From positions 62,001-126,000 of the IMG/VR virus record IMGVR_UViG_3300027899_000001: a stretch of DNA of 64,000 nt. One strand, written 5' to 3'. Position numbers and translations under genes: made by a program. Shown piece by piece: positions 7,041 to 16,659 of this stretch; the stretch's first letter is position 1, and the number at the start of each line of letters is the position of its first letter. The notes beneath the pieces are model-generated. The model ran no database searches. It had not been told where the DNA came from and worked only from the letters and a program-made list of their open reading frames with translations. This DNA comes from a virus.

Positions 7041-9207
7041 CTTTCTTTTGTCTTTTTAAGAAAACTTTTTTGGGTTTTCGCGGTTCCTCTAAGTCGTTAG
7101 GATTTTTATCCTTATTGAAATTTGTTCTTTCAAGATTCTTTTCTGGAGGGCCTGCTGCTTCTTCTTCTTTTTCTTTTGGTGTTTCATCTTCAGCACTTTC
7201 TTCTGGAGTTTCAATTTCAGCTGTGCCTTCTTCTCCAGTATTTCCAAGATCTAATTCATCTCCGCCTTCAGTAGGTTCTTCTGTTGGAGTTTCTGCAGTA
7301 GGCACATCTCCTGCACCACCACCTACAGTTTCTCCGCCTTCTGTTCCACCTTCAACACCAGTTTCTTCTTCACCTTCTGGAGCGTCAAGATCTGATTCTG
7401 CATCTACTACGTCTGCATAAGCTTCAAGTTCATCTGCGCCTAAATCTACTTTATCTCTTTCATCTGATGGTTGATCACTTATAAGTTCTGATTCATCATC
7501 ATTAAATGTAACTGCTGATGCTGCTCCACCTGAACCACCAGGACTTGGCATACTTGCCATACCTACTTCAGTTCCAGCTTCTGTACTTTCTGCTCCAACT
7601 TCACCATTTCCTTGTTCACCCTTAGCAGCCATTGCTCCTGTAGGAACAACTACAGTATAAGATTTTCCAGATTGATCATCTTGAACTGTAATATTTAAGT
7701 TTTCTGCAACACTTGTATATTCTTCAACTTTATTAAGATAATTTTTATAATCATTTTTAACTTCTTCAAGTTCTTCTGTAAGAGCTTCTACAACTGTCAT
7801 AGATATTTGATTATTATAATCAAAACTAAACTTATTTATTTTTGTTTGTAATTCATTAATATAATCTGTATATTCATGTTTTGTATCTTCTATTTCTGAT
7901 AGAATTTTTTCTTTATTTGGAAGAATATCTTCAAATGTTTTTGAAACATCAAATCTCATATGTTCCATCATAATTTTTTCAGCCTGTATAGGATTGATAT
8001 TACGATAGAATGTAGATTTATTATTAAGAGGATCAAATGTCGTGATATAAATATGATCTCTTAATTTGAATACATCTGCTGCATAATTTTCATTTTCTTT
8101 AAGATAAACTCTTTTAACAAAATCAAGTTCTACGATTTCATTAAAGTTTTCTCTTAATAAATTAACGATATTAAAAAATTCACTATTACCACCCCATTTT
8201 GCAACTTCTGCTGCTTCATTTATTTGATCAGTTCTAAAATTTTCTCCATTAATTAGTGTATCATCTTCGGTTAAAATTGCATTATCTTCACCAACATAGA
8301 CTTTTATATCTTTTTTATTGATCTCTATATTTGGATAATTAATAACTTCGCAAAGAGATTTAAAGCTTTCTTCAATATTTTCTACTTCTTGTTTTTTTAC
8401 TTTATTAATATAATTAGTTTTCTTAACATAATATGTGCCTTTAACATTAAACAACACTTCGCTTTCTCCTAAATAAAGAATTGGAGAAAATATTTTATCC
8501 TCTATTTCACATTCTGAATTTGCATATTCAAGTTGAAGTTGAGTAGCGTCTAACATAAGTACATTAAGAATGTCACGAATAAAATTATCATGACTAAATT
8601 TAACTAATGCTTCTTTAAGAAAATGCTTATTTTGTTCAGTTTTATCATTAAGATAATTATCAACCAAATCTTCAATATAAGGAAGAAGATAATTACTGCG
8701 GGTTTCTTTCATCACCTCTATTATTTTAGAGATATCTACATCATTCTTATAATTTTTAACTTTATTAGAAATAGCTTCTAATTCAGTATTAGCTGTAGGA
8801 AGATGACTAAATCCAGATAATGCAGAAATAAAATCTTCATAAAGAAGAACTTCTGGTACAACATCAATTTTTTCTCTAAAACTATCAAGGATTGCTTCAA
8901 GCGTTCCATCAAATCTAGCTTCTTTGTCATATAAAGTATTGATAGCTTTGCGAACTCCTAAGTTTTTAACTGAATATACTCTCTTCTGATTGTTTAGCCA
9001 TTCAGTAATAACTTTATCAGTAGAGTATTTTTCTAAACCCTCAAAGAGATTTGTTAAAGCAACTCTTTCAATTTCAAAACGTGCATCGTTTGAAACATTG
9101 TTATAAATAGCTGAACTTAAAGCAGATAATGTAGATTCGCATAATGCTTGAACTTCAACATTTTGAGTTTGCTGTTTTAGTTGGTTGATTTTTGTTATCA
9201 TATCCAT
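7036..9207 (-). CDS. Large acidic assembly or virion protein
   Basis: 723 residues, start ATG at 9207 (a second ATG follows two codons later). The first about 510 residues are helical with coiled-coil stretches (about 430-510). Then comes a low-complexity, very acidic Gly/Glu/Thr region (about 530-680) and a basic end (RKPKKVFLKRQKKV). Acidic low-complexity regions are common in phage core or scaffold proteins, but no named family was recognised. Expressed from a perfect late core at 9232-9239. An open frame on the other strand (7070-7420) is only a shadow of the repetitive part. Confidence 0.65.
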   Translation of the reverse strand: MDMITKINQLKQQTQNVEVQALCESTLSALSSAIYNNVSNDARFEIERVALTNLFEGLEKYSTDKVITEWLNNQKRVYSVKNLGVRKAINTLYDKEARFDGTLEAILDSFREKIDVVPEVLLYEDFISALSGFSHLPTANTELEAISNKVKNYKNDVDISKIIEVMKETRSNYLLPYIEDLVDNYLNDKTEQNKHFLKEALVKFSHDNFIRDILNVLMLDATQLQLEYANSECEIEDKIFSPILYLGESEVLFNVKGTYYVKKTNYINKVKKQEVENIEESFKSLCEVINYPNIEINKKDIKVYVGEDNAILTEDDTLINGENFRTDQINEAAEVAKWGGNSEFFNIVNLLRENFNEIVELDFVKRVYLKENENYAADVFKLRDHIYITTFDPLNNKSTFYRNINPIQAEKIMMEHMRFDVSKTFEDILPNKEKILSEIEDTKHEYTDYINELQTKINKFSFDYNNQISMTVVEALTEELEEVKNDYKNYLNKVEEYTSVAENLNITVQDDQSGKSYTVVVPTGAMAAKGEQGNGEVGAESTEAGTEVGMASMPSPGGSGGAASAVTFNDDESELISDQPSDERDKVDLGADELEAYADVVDAESDLDAPEGEEETGVEGGTEGGETVGGGAGDVPTAETPTEEPTEGGDELDLGNTGEEGTAEIETPEESAEDETPKEKEEEAAGPPEKNLERTNFNKDKNPNDLEEPRKPKKVFLKRQKKV

Positions 9208-9231
9208 TTATTAATTTTTATACATTAATTT

Positions 9232-9245
9232 TATTTATATATTTA
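9232..9245 (-). promoter_or_regulatory. T4-late-like promoter
   Basis: Minus strand AAATATATAAATAA, containing TATAAATA, 25 bases upstream of the 723-aa gene. Confidence 0.65.
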
Positions 9246-9272
9246 TTACGTTTTTATTTTTTTGGACAATTT

Positions 9273-10628
9273 TTACACTATTGTTACATTACGGATAACT
9301 CCGAAAGCTTCAGGTTGAGTAGTTTGAACAAGAGCTTCATTATATCCCGTAACAGAGTTTGTTACATATATATCTATTTCTTTGTAATCTATGTTTCCCG
9401 GGAATACTACATCACCATTTGGAACATGAAAACTATCTAATTTATTTCCTTTTAATGTAAAATATATAGAAGTATCTCCAGTGTATACTACTCTATTATT
9501 TACATCTCTCATTTCTAATACAATATTTGCAGATGCATCTGGTGAGGGAGATATAAAATATCCACTATCAACAATTATAAATGATGTATCTGAAATTTCT
9601 TTAGTAATAAGATCTGGCAATATTCTAACAAGTGGCTGACGATATATTGAAATGCTACCATCTATTGGCCACATAAATGCTGGATGTTTATAATTAGTAA
9701 AGGTTTCAGGAATATTCCAAATATAATATTCATGGTTAGGAACAAGACGTTCAACTATATTTCTAGTATTTTCACCGGCAGGAGACCATAAAATATCAAC
9801 ACGATTTATGATTGCATTTTCATTTATGTAATCCCATTCCAATAATAGTGGATATCCTTTTGGTAAAATTAGATCATTAGTAGCATTAACAGGAGTTGTT
9901 ATTGTAATATTACCATCATTTTTAGGCATAGATTTATCAACAATACGATAGCCTAAACCTGCCATATAATCATTTGCATTAACTTCAGTTGTTGGATCAA
10001 ATACTGGTTGATATGCTTCTACTTGTAAATCAAATGTAATCTTAATAGGATTATTTAATTCAAAAGAATATTGTATATTTTTTTCTAATGCATAATCTTC
10101 TGGAAATCCTACAGTGCAACCACAACGCATACCTTTGTAATAAACATAAAATGTAATAGTTTTATAGAATACTTCACGTATTAATTGTTCAACTTTTAAT
10201 GAAGTAATTTGCGTATCAAAAAATAATTCACAATGAAAATTAACGTTTAATGGAATAGAATAGAGAAAAGATCTATATGTTTGTAATTGCCCATTAACTT
10301 CTTTAAGATAAGAGCCTTGTATATAACGAGAGGTTGTACGAGTTGCATCAACTACAGAACCAGTGTATGTTAAAATTCCTCTTGGAATCATATCAAAATT
10401 TCCATCAACAGGTTTAGGAGGAACACAATCTGCATAATGAGTATAAAAATCTTGTTGAAATCGCTCATCTCCCGAAAGATTATAATAAAAAGGAATTTGG
10501 ACATGCTCTATAACATCATTGGCCCATATTTGCGTGTAATCTATTTTATTATTAAGAATATTCAACAACCCCGCTATGATAGAACGCGTTAATATATCTT
10601 CATTATTATATTTTTGATGTAATGCCAT
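9273..10628 (-). CDS. gp15: Tail completion / sheath terminator-like protein (gp15-like)
   Basis: 451 residues; T4 gp15 has 272. The N-terminal half matches the gp15 pattern: a short N-terminal helix, VQIPFYYNLSGDERFQQDFY, IPRGILTYTGSVVD, a Tyr-rich loop, then YSIPLNVNFHCELFFDTQI and VEQLIREVFYKTITFYVYY. gp15 caps the tail tube and sheath and joins the tail to the head. A C-terminal extension of about 200 residues of beta-sandwich-like sequence is not found in T4. The first 14 bases of the gene (GATGTAATGCCATT in plus sense) are repeated upstream of the neighbouring endonuclease gene. Confidence 0.65.
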   Translation of the reverse strand: MALHQKYNNEDILTRSIIAGLLNILNNKIDYTQIWANDVIEHVQIPFYYNLSGDERFQQDFYTHYADCVPPKPVDGNFDMIPRGILTYTGSVVDATRTTSRYIQGSYLKEVNGQLQTYRSFLYSIPLNVNFHCELFFDTQITSLKVEQLIREVFYKTITFYVYYKGMRCGCTVGFPEDYALEKNIQYSFELNNPIKITFDLQVEAYQPVFDPTTEVNANDYMAGLGYRIVDKSMPKNDGNITITTPVNATNDLILPKGYPLLLEWDYINENAIINRVDILWSPAGENTRNIVERLVPNHEYYIWNIPETFTNYKHPAFMWPIDGSISIYRQPLVRILPDLITKEISDTSFIIVDSGYFISPSPDASANIVLEMRDVNNRVVYTGDTSIYFTLKGNKLDSFHVPNGDVVFPGNIDYKEIDIYVTNSVTGYNEALVQTTQPEAFGVIRNVTIV

Positions 10629-10629
10629 T
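10616..10629. repeat. 14-bp repeat, copy 1 (start of gp15-like gene)
   Basis: GATGTAATGCCATT, the complement of the first codons of the gp15-like gene (ATG GCA TTA CAT C). Second copy at 11526-11539 on the far side of the endonuclease gene. Confidence 0.85.
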
Positions 10630-10642
10630 TTTCTATTTTTTA

Positions 10643-11524
10643 TTATTTAAAATCATTGTAATTTTTATTTATTAACAATAAAAATTTGTAGCCTTTTTCT
10701 TTAACTCCAATTTCTTTATTTTTAAGTTTATCTTTATCTTTTTCTGCTAACCAACTATTTTTTATTTCAATTATTAAATTTAATGAAGGAATATAAAAAT
10801 CAGGAAAATATATTCGTGTTTTTCCCTCAAAATTATATCTAATAACAGGGCCGTTTTCAATATCTGGATAAATAGGATAGTATTTATCTAAAAAATCTAA
10901 TTCATATGATGCTTGATAAAAAATATTTGTATTTTTATATTTTTTTAATTTAATTTGTGTTTTGAAACACTTTTCTTGTTTTTTAATTTTTATAGAATCT
11001 AATTGAGAAATATTTTCTACTCCATACTTTTCTTTACAAGTTTGTTTAATTTTTTCTTTAACATTATTTAATTGATATACATTTTCTACTCCATATTTTT
11101 CCATATTTGATTTTTTAATATTACTCATAATAATATCATTCATTTCTTTTCTCATTTTTTTAGAAAAAGCCTTTCCTTCCGGTGTTTGTAAATAATATTC
11201 ATTTCTATAATTTTTCTTTAAAGTTTTTAGAGATTTATTTCTAATTTCTTTTTTTGAAAATGGACTACCGTTTTTTCTTAAATTATATTTGCTAGAACAA
11301 CTAGAACTACAAAATTTATAATATTTTCCCCCTTCTAAAAATGTTTTTTCTCCACACTCTATGCATTTACCGTCATTTTCTTCTTTTATCCATTTATCAA
11401 AATATTCTATTTTATTTTTGTGTATACGAGAAATATGATGCAGCAACCCATAAGTAGTTTTAAAATAATTATTACATTCTTCACATATAAAATATCCGTC
11501 TTTATTTTTTCTAAATTCTTTCAT
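10643..11524 (-). CDS. Zinc-finger PD-(D/E)XK homing endonuclease, family copy 1
   Basis: 293 residues. Order: C2H2-like finger (CEECNNYFKTTYGLLHHISR then IHK), a second Cys cluster (CIECG...FCSSSC), a DNA-binding stretch of repeats built on KYGVENVYQ and KYGVENISQ, and a C-terminal nuclease core: YQASYELDFLDKYY, ENGPVIRYNFEGK, YFPDFYIPSLNLIIEIKNSW. The E, D and E-x-K residues fit PD-(D/E)XK/Vsr-like catalysis. Inserted at the start codon of the gp15-like gene. It has taken over that gene's upstream region and left a 14-bp duplication. Confidence 0.85.
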   Translation of the reverse strand: MKEFRKNKDGYFICEECNNYFKTTYGLLHHISRIHKNKIEYFDKWIKEENDGKCIECGEKTFLEGGKYYKFCSSSCSSKYNLRKNGSPFSKKEIRNKSLKTLKKNYRNEYYLQTPEGKAFSKKMRKEMNDIIMSNIKKSNMEKYGVENVYQLNNVKEKIKQTCKEKYGVENISQLDSIKIKKQEKCFKTQIKLKKYKNTNIFYQASYELDFLDKYYPIYPDIENGPVIRYNFEGKTRIYFPDFYIPSLNLIIEIKNSWLAEKDKDKLKNKEIGVKEKGYKFLLLINKNYNDFK

Positions 11525-11525
11525 A

Positions 11526-11539
11526 GATGTAATGCCATT
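11526..11539. repeat. 14-bp repeat, copy 2 (remnant gp15 start)
   Basis: Identical to 10616-10629. On the minus strand it reads ATGGCATTACATC followed by the endonuclease start, giving a five-codon stub ending in TGA. Confidence 0.85.
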
Positions 11540-11544
11540 ATACT

Positions 11545-11560
11545 TTTATTTTATTTATTC
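11545..11560 (-). promoter_or_regulatory. Late-like promoter variant
   Basis: Minus strand GAATAAATAAAATAAA. Same form as before the polyprotein gene (13856-13872). It probably served the gp15-like gene before the endonuclease arrived. Confidence 0.4.
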
Positions 11561-11583
11561 ACTGTTTTTGAATGCTGTCTTTA

Positions 11584-13848
11584 TTAAACAAATATTTCTC
11601 CAAGAACTTTACAATGTTTTTTGACATCTTGTTTTGTAAATTGTACTGCATTATTTCTACAATCAAATCCACCTTTCACTATTTTTGGAGCATATTTTAA
11701 AGAAGTTAAATTATTATCCTGACAATAAAAAGATCCTGTTACTTCAGTAGGCCCACCTTTTAATGTAGTAAGTTCGCTATGAGATATATCAAAATCTCCG
11801 TGCATTTCTCCAAATTGAATAAAATCTGGAATTTGCCCTTTAACTCTGTCTACACAACTCATTCCACAACTACTATTAACTTTTCCACCAACCACACTAA
11901 TGAATTTTTTATATTGATATTCAGGAACTCTAAATCCTAAAAACCATTTATGAACAAGGGGTTCTACACCTATTCCTAAATCGTGTATAGGATCGGATTC
12001 TTCTTTAAATTTTTCATTTACATCAACATCTATAGGTTCTAAAAATTCTTTATAAAAATCCCAATTCCACCCCCAATTACTTGTCATAGTAAATAAATTA
12101 TCTATACGTTTTAAATTATTTTTTACTTCTGACATACTTTTACATACATTTACTGCTGCTCTTTTATCCCATTCTTTTCCTGGATATTGAAATATCTCAG
12201 TAATAATAAGATAATCACCTTCATTAGGAAGTCCTGAACTCATATATTTTTTAACTCTTACTACATCTCCTTTTTTTAAATTATCCCATCTTCCTTTTAA
12301 TCCAATACCCATGTCTTTTATAGGATCCGAGTCTTCTTGAAATTTTTCATTTAATTCCCATCTGTCTACTGGTTGAAAAAAATCTTTATAAAAATCCCAT
12401 TTCCACCCCCAAAAATCTATTGTTGGTGATAATTGAGAAATATTTTCCAATTTTTCTTTAACGTCTTTTTTATCATGTACTCTATATACATCTGGTTTTT
12501 TGTCCCATTCAGTGCCAGGAAATTCTTGTACCTTTAAAATAATAAGATAATCTCCTTTATTTATGCTTGGATGAAGTTGATTTAAAGATTTTTTTACTTT
12601 AACAACATCTCCTCGTTTCAAATTTTTCCATCTTCCCTTTAATCCAATGCCCATGTCTTTTATAGGATCTGAATCTTCTTGAAATTTTTCATTAACTTGT
12701 TTATTTATAGGCTCTTCTAAATCTATTGTTAATACATAATCAAGAAGTCTAGTTACCTTTTTAATATTAGTTCCATAACGTTTTAATACTTCTGTAAGAT
12801 CTTGAAAAAATTGATCTCTAGAATATTCTTTACAAACTATTCTAAAATGTGTATTATCAACGAGAGTAATATCTGATTGGTCAAACATGTAATCAAAAAA
12901 TTTGTTTAAGTCATAATAACGATTCATAGGAATCTTTGTAGGATATAAACTTTTTAATAATCTTTTATAATAATCTTTTCCTATACCCATATCTTCTATA
13001 GGATCACCCTCTTCTGTAAATTTTTCATTTACGTTATCTTTTAACATTTCACGAATTTTTTGTAATCCTTGTAATGTACTTGACCACCCAGATCTATCTT
13101 TACAAAATTGTATAGCCTTTTGCAAATCTGCTCCAAGTTTAACTAATTTAACTCCACCTTTATAATCACCTTTAAAAGCTAATTCTCTTAAAGCTTCACA
13201 GTTATTAGCTGAAGGATTAGCTCGTTGATTTTTAATAATATATTCAAAAAATTCAGATTCATCATCATATACTGCAGCCATTAATTGTTCATTGGGATGT
13301 TCTAATACAACCCAGTCTTTATGAGTACGATCAAATTTACTTATCCATTTTTTATATTTTCCTGCTATTCCTATACCTAAATCTTCTATTGGATCAGATT
13401 CCTCTGTAAATTTTTCATCTAAAACATTTTCTAAAGTTCTTGGAGTTTGTTCTTCATATTTTTTTAGAAGCTCTATCATATTTGTATCATTATTATCTCG
13501 TGCTAAACTTCTAGCACCATTATGATTAGCATGAACATTTGCACCTTTTTCCAAAAGATATTTAGCCATATCATAATTTCTATTTTTAGATGCCCAACGT
13601 AAAGCCCTATCTGCATATTTATGAAGATCTGCCCCCTTATCTACTAAATGTTTAACATACTCAAATTTATTATGTCTAGCACATATCCACAAAAAATCAT
13701 CATCAGTATAATTATTAGATTCTAAATTATATTTTCCTAAACTAATTATGTATTTTCTAATTAGAGCGTCCATTCCTATTCCTAAATGATAAATAGGATC
13801 AAATTCTTCTTTAAATTTTTCGTTTAGATATTTTGTGACAATTCTCAA
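11584..13848 (-). CDS. Six-tag polyprotein with ankyrin and leucine-rich-like modules
   Basis: 754 residues, TTG start at 13848 (MRIVTKYLNE). The tag recurs at about residues 8, 143, 273, 386, 499 and 609, each time as [LV][ND]EKFxEExDPIxDxGIG. The six modules are 110-145 residues long, the size of the stand-alone tagged proteins. Modules 1-2 contain ankyrin repeats (YVKHLVDKGADLHKYADRAL, MAKYLLEKGANVHANHNGAR). Modules 4 and 5 are near-duplicates (LKGRWxNLKxGDVVxVKK, WGWxWDFYKxFxxP). Module 6 has leucine-rich-like steps (GSFYCQDNNLTSLKYAPKIV). I infer either fusion of tagged genes or a precursor cut at the E-K junctions by a prohead protease. No protease gene is in the window. Confidence 0.8.
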   Translation of the reverse strand: MRIVTKYLNEKFKEEFDPIYHLGIGMDALIRKYIISLGKYNLESNNYTDDDFLWICARHNKFEYVKHLVDKGADLHKYADRALRWASKNRNYDMAKYLLEKGANVHANHNGARSLARDNNDTNMIELLKKYEEQTPRTLENVLDEKFTEESDPIEDLGIGIAGKYKKWISKFDRTHKDWVVLEHPNEQLMAAVYDDESEFFEYIIKNQRANPSANNCEALRELAFKGDYKGGVKLVKLGADLQKAIQFCKDRSGWSSTLQGLQKIREMLKDNVNEKFTEEGDPIEDMGIGKDYYKRLLKSLYPTKIPMNRYYDLNKFFDYMFDQSDITLVDNTHFRIVCKEYSRDQFFQDLTEVLKRYGTNIKKVTRLLDYVLTIDLEEPINKQVNEKFQEDSDPIKDMGIGLKGRWKNLKRGDVVKVKKSLNQLHPSINKGDYLIILKVQEFPGTEWDKKPDVYRVHDKKDVKEKLENISQLSPTIDFWGWKWDFYKDFFQPVDRWELNEKFQEDSDPIKDMGIGLKGRWDNLKKGDVVRVKKYMSSGLPNEGDYLIITEIFQYPGKEWDKRAAVNVCKSMSEVKNNLKRIDNLFTMTSNWGWNWDFYKEFLEPIDVDVNEKFKEESDPIHDLGIGVEPLVHKWFLGFRVPEYQYKKFISVVGGKVNSSCGMSCVDRVKGQIPDFIQFGEMHGDFDISHSELTTLKGGPTEVTGSFYCQDNNLTSLKYAPKIVKGGFDCRNNAVQFTKQDVKKHCKVLGEIFV

Positions 13849-13855
13849 GAAGCAG

Positions 13856-13872
13856 TTTTATTTTATTTATTC
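13856..13872 (-). promoter_or_regulatory. Late-like promoter variant
   Basis: Minus strand GAATAAATAAAATAAAA immediately before the TTG start of the polyprotein gene and overlapping the stop of the helicase gene. Confidence 0.4.
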
Positions 13873-15579
13873 ATTAACTATTTTAAGTCTCTGAATAAAC
13901 TCAATAGGAAATGCCTTTCGATTATTATGGATTAAATCTGCAAGAGAACCATCTAAGATATATGTAACTGCCCAATCAGTTTCAGACCTTACTGATCTAC
14001 CAGTTCCTTGAAGTATGTTTATTATCGCTTTCCATCTATACCACTCAGGATTTATTTTTAATTTAGTAGCTACAAATTTATCACTTAAAGATAAATAAGG
14101 AACTTTTGCAAATATTGCAAACCTGCTCCATTCATCTTTTAAGTCTAAACCCTCTAATAAACTTGGACCCATAAGAACCTTATTTTTATTAACTTTTAGC
14201 ATTTGAAGAACTTGACGTTTTTCTTCAGTTCCGCTATATACTAAGATTCTTCTTCTATGTCTTTTAGGAATATTCTCATATATTTTCATTGCTAAATCAT
14301 ACGAAGCTGTATGAATAATTCCACTTTCATGTTTATGAGTTTCAAGTATTTTATCAATAGTTTCATACATCCAAGGAAGATTAGCTTCAATTTGATTATA
14401 TGACATTCTTCTTTTATTATAGAAATATATTGGAGATTTATCAAAGTCAAAATGAGAATCCATTTTAATATATTTTGCAGTTCCTAAAGCAATACTTCTT
14501 AAATAATCTGAAGCATTAGCAAATGTAGCACTCATTATTAAAGTAAATCCTGTCCATTGATGAAAATATTTATGCATCATATAAGATTCTTCCAAACAAT
14601 TAAATGTAAGTTCATCTTTTCCTGTAGGATTTTTGATTATATTTCGTGTTGATGTTTTAGATATTATGTCATTAAAATCTTCAACTTTACAATGTAGATC
14701 TTTTAACCAATCGCAAAGTCTTAATGCTTCTCTCCATTCTTTTGGAGGATCTTCATGAGGATATTCTTTTTGAACTTTTTCTTTTAAGACATTCCAAGAT
14801 GCTCTATATGATTCAAATGATTCTTCTATCTCTATTAAAATATCATTTAATGTATCTTGATTTTCATTATCAAATAACCTTTGAATATTTCTTTTAATAT
14901 CTGAATAATCTTGTATATGATTACGAACCTTAAAATTTGCAAAGAATTCTGTAAGTTTTTCTACTTTTTCTAATGTTTTAGGATCAAATCTTGGTGAATA
15001 ATGATTTTGAATAATATCTAATAGTTTATGTCCTTCATCACATATTGTGAAATCCCGAGCTGGAAAAGCAGTTTCATCCAAATGTTGATTAACGTAATTC
15101 ATCATTATTAACCAATATGCATAATTTAATAAAGAAGTTTCAGAATGAGATGCAATATCTCTTGCAACAAAATAAGGACATTGCGAATAACAATGCATTC
15201 TTTTAGCAGGTTTATTTCTTATACGACAAGTTCCTAAAGAATTCTTTTCCATATTATCTACACATATGTAGTTATCAATTCCTTTTATAGAACCCCAAGC
15301 AATATTAAAATGTTTAATGTCTTTTTCATATTGTTCTTGAAGTGCTATATCAGAAGCTAATATGTAACCTTCTTTCTTTTCTTGATTAAGAATCCAAGCT
15401 ACAGCCATACCTATAATAGATTTTCCTGATCCTACAGGAGCATCTAATATAACAGTTTTAACTTTGTTTTGATAAGCTGTAATTATTTCTACAATAGCTT
15501 CCTTTTGTCCTTTACGCCAAACAAAATCAGCACCTAAGAAGGTTTCAACAAATTCCTCTAAATATTTGTCTATGTTCAT
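13867..15579 (-). CDS. DinG/XPD-like superfamily 2 DNA helicase
   Basis: 570 residues. Motif I is LDAPVGSGKSIIG (about residue 45). Four cysteines follow in ICVDNMEKNSLGTCR and MHCYSQCPYF (about 107-140), as in the iron-sulfur domain of XPD/DinG enzymes. Motif II is CDEGHKL (DEGH), and the end contains GTGRSVRSETDW (motif VI). These enzymes unwind DNA 5'-3'. It could help resolve R-loops or recombination intermediates. It sits among tagged late genes but has no tag itself. Confidence 0.85.
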   Translation of the reverse strand: MNIDKYLEEFVETFLGADFVWRKGQKEAIVEIITAYQNKVKTVILDAPVGSGKSIIGMAVAWILNQEKKEGYILASDIALQEQYEKDIKHFNIAWGSIKGIDNYICVDNMEKNSLGTCRIRNKPAKRMHCYSQCPYFVARDIASHSETSLLNYAYWLIMMNYVNQHLDETAFPARDFTICDEGHKLLDIIQNHYSPRFDPKTLEKVEKLTEFFANFKVRNHIQDYSDIKRNIQRLFDNENQDTLNDILIEIEESFESYRASWNVLKEKVQKEYPHEDPPKEWREALRLCDWLKDLHCKVEDFNDIISKTSTRNIIKNPTGKDELTFNCLEESYMMHKYFHQWTGFTLIMSATFANASDYLRSIALGTAKYIKMDSHFDFDKSPIYFYNKRRMSYNQIEANLPWMYETIDKILETHKHESGIIHTASYDLAMKIYENIPKRHRRRILVYSGTEEKRQVLQMLKVNKNKVLMGPSLLEGLDLKDEWSRFAIFAKVPYLSLSDKFVATKLKINPEWYRWKAIINILQGTGRSVRSETDWAVTYILDGSLADLIHNNRKAFPIEFIQRLKIVNE

Positions 15580-15605
15580 AATAAATGTATATGGATATTC
15601 TATAA

Positions 15606-15635
15606 AGAAAAAGAGCTTAAGTTTTATTAAGCTCT
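15606..15635 (-). terminator. Terminator of the tagged-protein operon
   Basis: Minus strand AGAGCTTAA, 6-base loop, TTAAGCTCT, then five T. Ends the run of genes 15642-19898. Confidence 0.85.
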
Positions 15636-15641
15636 ACATAT

Positions 15642-16172
15642 TTACCACCAATTTACGTTTCCAGATACTTTGCATTTCGCTATTAGTTCGTTTCCTTTAT
15701 GATGTCTATCGACAAACACGTTTCCATAAATCATATCTGGAAAATCGTCTATTTGAAGATTAGGATCTGCATTTAAACATAAAGCTCCGAATATTATTCG
15801 AGGACAGCCTTTAAGAGATTCTATCTCACTTACATTAAAAAAACAATCGCCATAACACTTATTAAAACGTATAAAATCTGGCAATTTTTTTATGACGTTG
15901 CCTCTAATAATTATAGGTTCAGGATAAGTACTATGATAATCTCCGCCCGATCTATCTAATGCTTGTTTTTTAGTAATAGGAGCTCCTACATCAATTGTTC
16001 CATCTGAATTTATTGTATATTTGTCTATACGATTTTCATGTCTAGTTCCTGTTTTATTAGAATTAATAAAATCAACCCACTTAGCAATTCTAGTAGCTAA
16101 TCCTATGCCCATATCAGAAATAGGATCACTATCTTCTTCAAATTTCTCATATATATGTTCTCTAACTAACAC
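15642..16172 (-). CDS. Tagged protein, leucine-rich-like domain
   Basis: 176 residues, GTG start at 16172 (MLVREHIYEKF), overlapping the previous gene's end by 11 bases. Tag: EKFEEDSDPISDMGIG, then LATRIAKWVDFIN and INSDGTIDV. The rest (LPDFIRFNKCYGDCFFNVSE, ESLKGCPRIIFGALCLN, FPDMIYGNVFVD) has the stepwise strand pattern seen at the end of the polyprotein and of the 684-aa protein. This is similar to BspA-type or short leucine-rich repeats used for protein binding. Presumed head-delivered protein. Confidence 0.7.
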   Translation of the reverse strand: MLVREHIYEKFEEDSDPISDMGIGLATRIAKWVDFINSNKTGTRHENRIDKYTINSDGTIDVGAPITKKQALDRSGGDYHSTYPEPIIIRGNVIKKLPDFIRFNKCYGDCFFNVSEIESLKGCPRIIFGALCLNADPNLQIDDFPDMIYGNVFVDRHHKGNELIAKCKVSGNVNWW

Positions 16173-16659
16173 GGCTATTTTTTAAATCTTTTTCATATGT
16201 TTCAGGAATACCTTGTAAATATTCTATATTTTGTCCTGCATCTCTCCATCTTCTATATTCTCCAGCTTTTAATTTATATCTTATAGATGGATGTAATTCA
16301 TATCTTATTACACCGGGCATGCTTCCTTTTCTTTTATCTTCATTTTCATATTGCATGTGAGGATCTGGATTTAATAAAAGCGAACTAAATCCTAGTTCTT
16401 CTATTATTTTAAACATATAATTAAATAATGTGTTTCTTTTTTCTATATCTAGTTTTCTAATTATTGGCGCATAAAACCAAATATCCATACCTCTTCCATT
16501 ATTAAGAATCGCAATTGTATAAATGTAATGATTAATATCTTTATCCGAAAATAATTGCACGAAATTTTTGAACCTATGAACAGATCCAATGCTCATATCT
16601 ACTAATGGATCTGATTCTTCTTCAAATTTTTCATATAATATTTCTTTAACTAATTTCAT
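16162..16659 (-). CDS. Tagged protein, unknown domain
   Basis: 165 residues, ATG at 16659. Tag reads MKLVKEILYE then KFEEESDPLVDMSIG (S in place of the usual G). The following mixed alpha/beta domain contains YTIAILNNGRGMDIWFYAPI and GVIRYELHPSIRYKLKAGEY; no family recognised. Overlaps the upstream ankyrin gene by 4 bases (ATGA), indicating translational coupling within the operon. Confidence 0.7.
   Translation of the reverse strand: MKLVKEILYEKFEEESDPLVDMSIGSVHRFKNFVQLFSDKDINHYIYTIAILNNGRGMDIWFYAPIIRKLDIEKRNTLFNYMFKIIEELGFSSLLLNPDPHMQYENEDKRKGSMPGVIRYELHPSIRYKLKAGEYRRWRDAGQNIEYLQGIPETYEKDLKNSRVS

Noticed and set aside
7070-7420. Plus-strand Ser/Pro-rich open frame
   Set aside because: Shadow of the acidic low-complexity region of the 723-aa protein.
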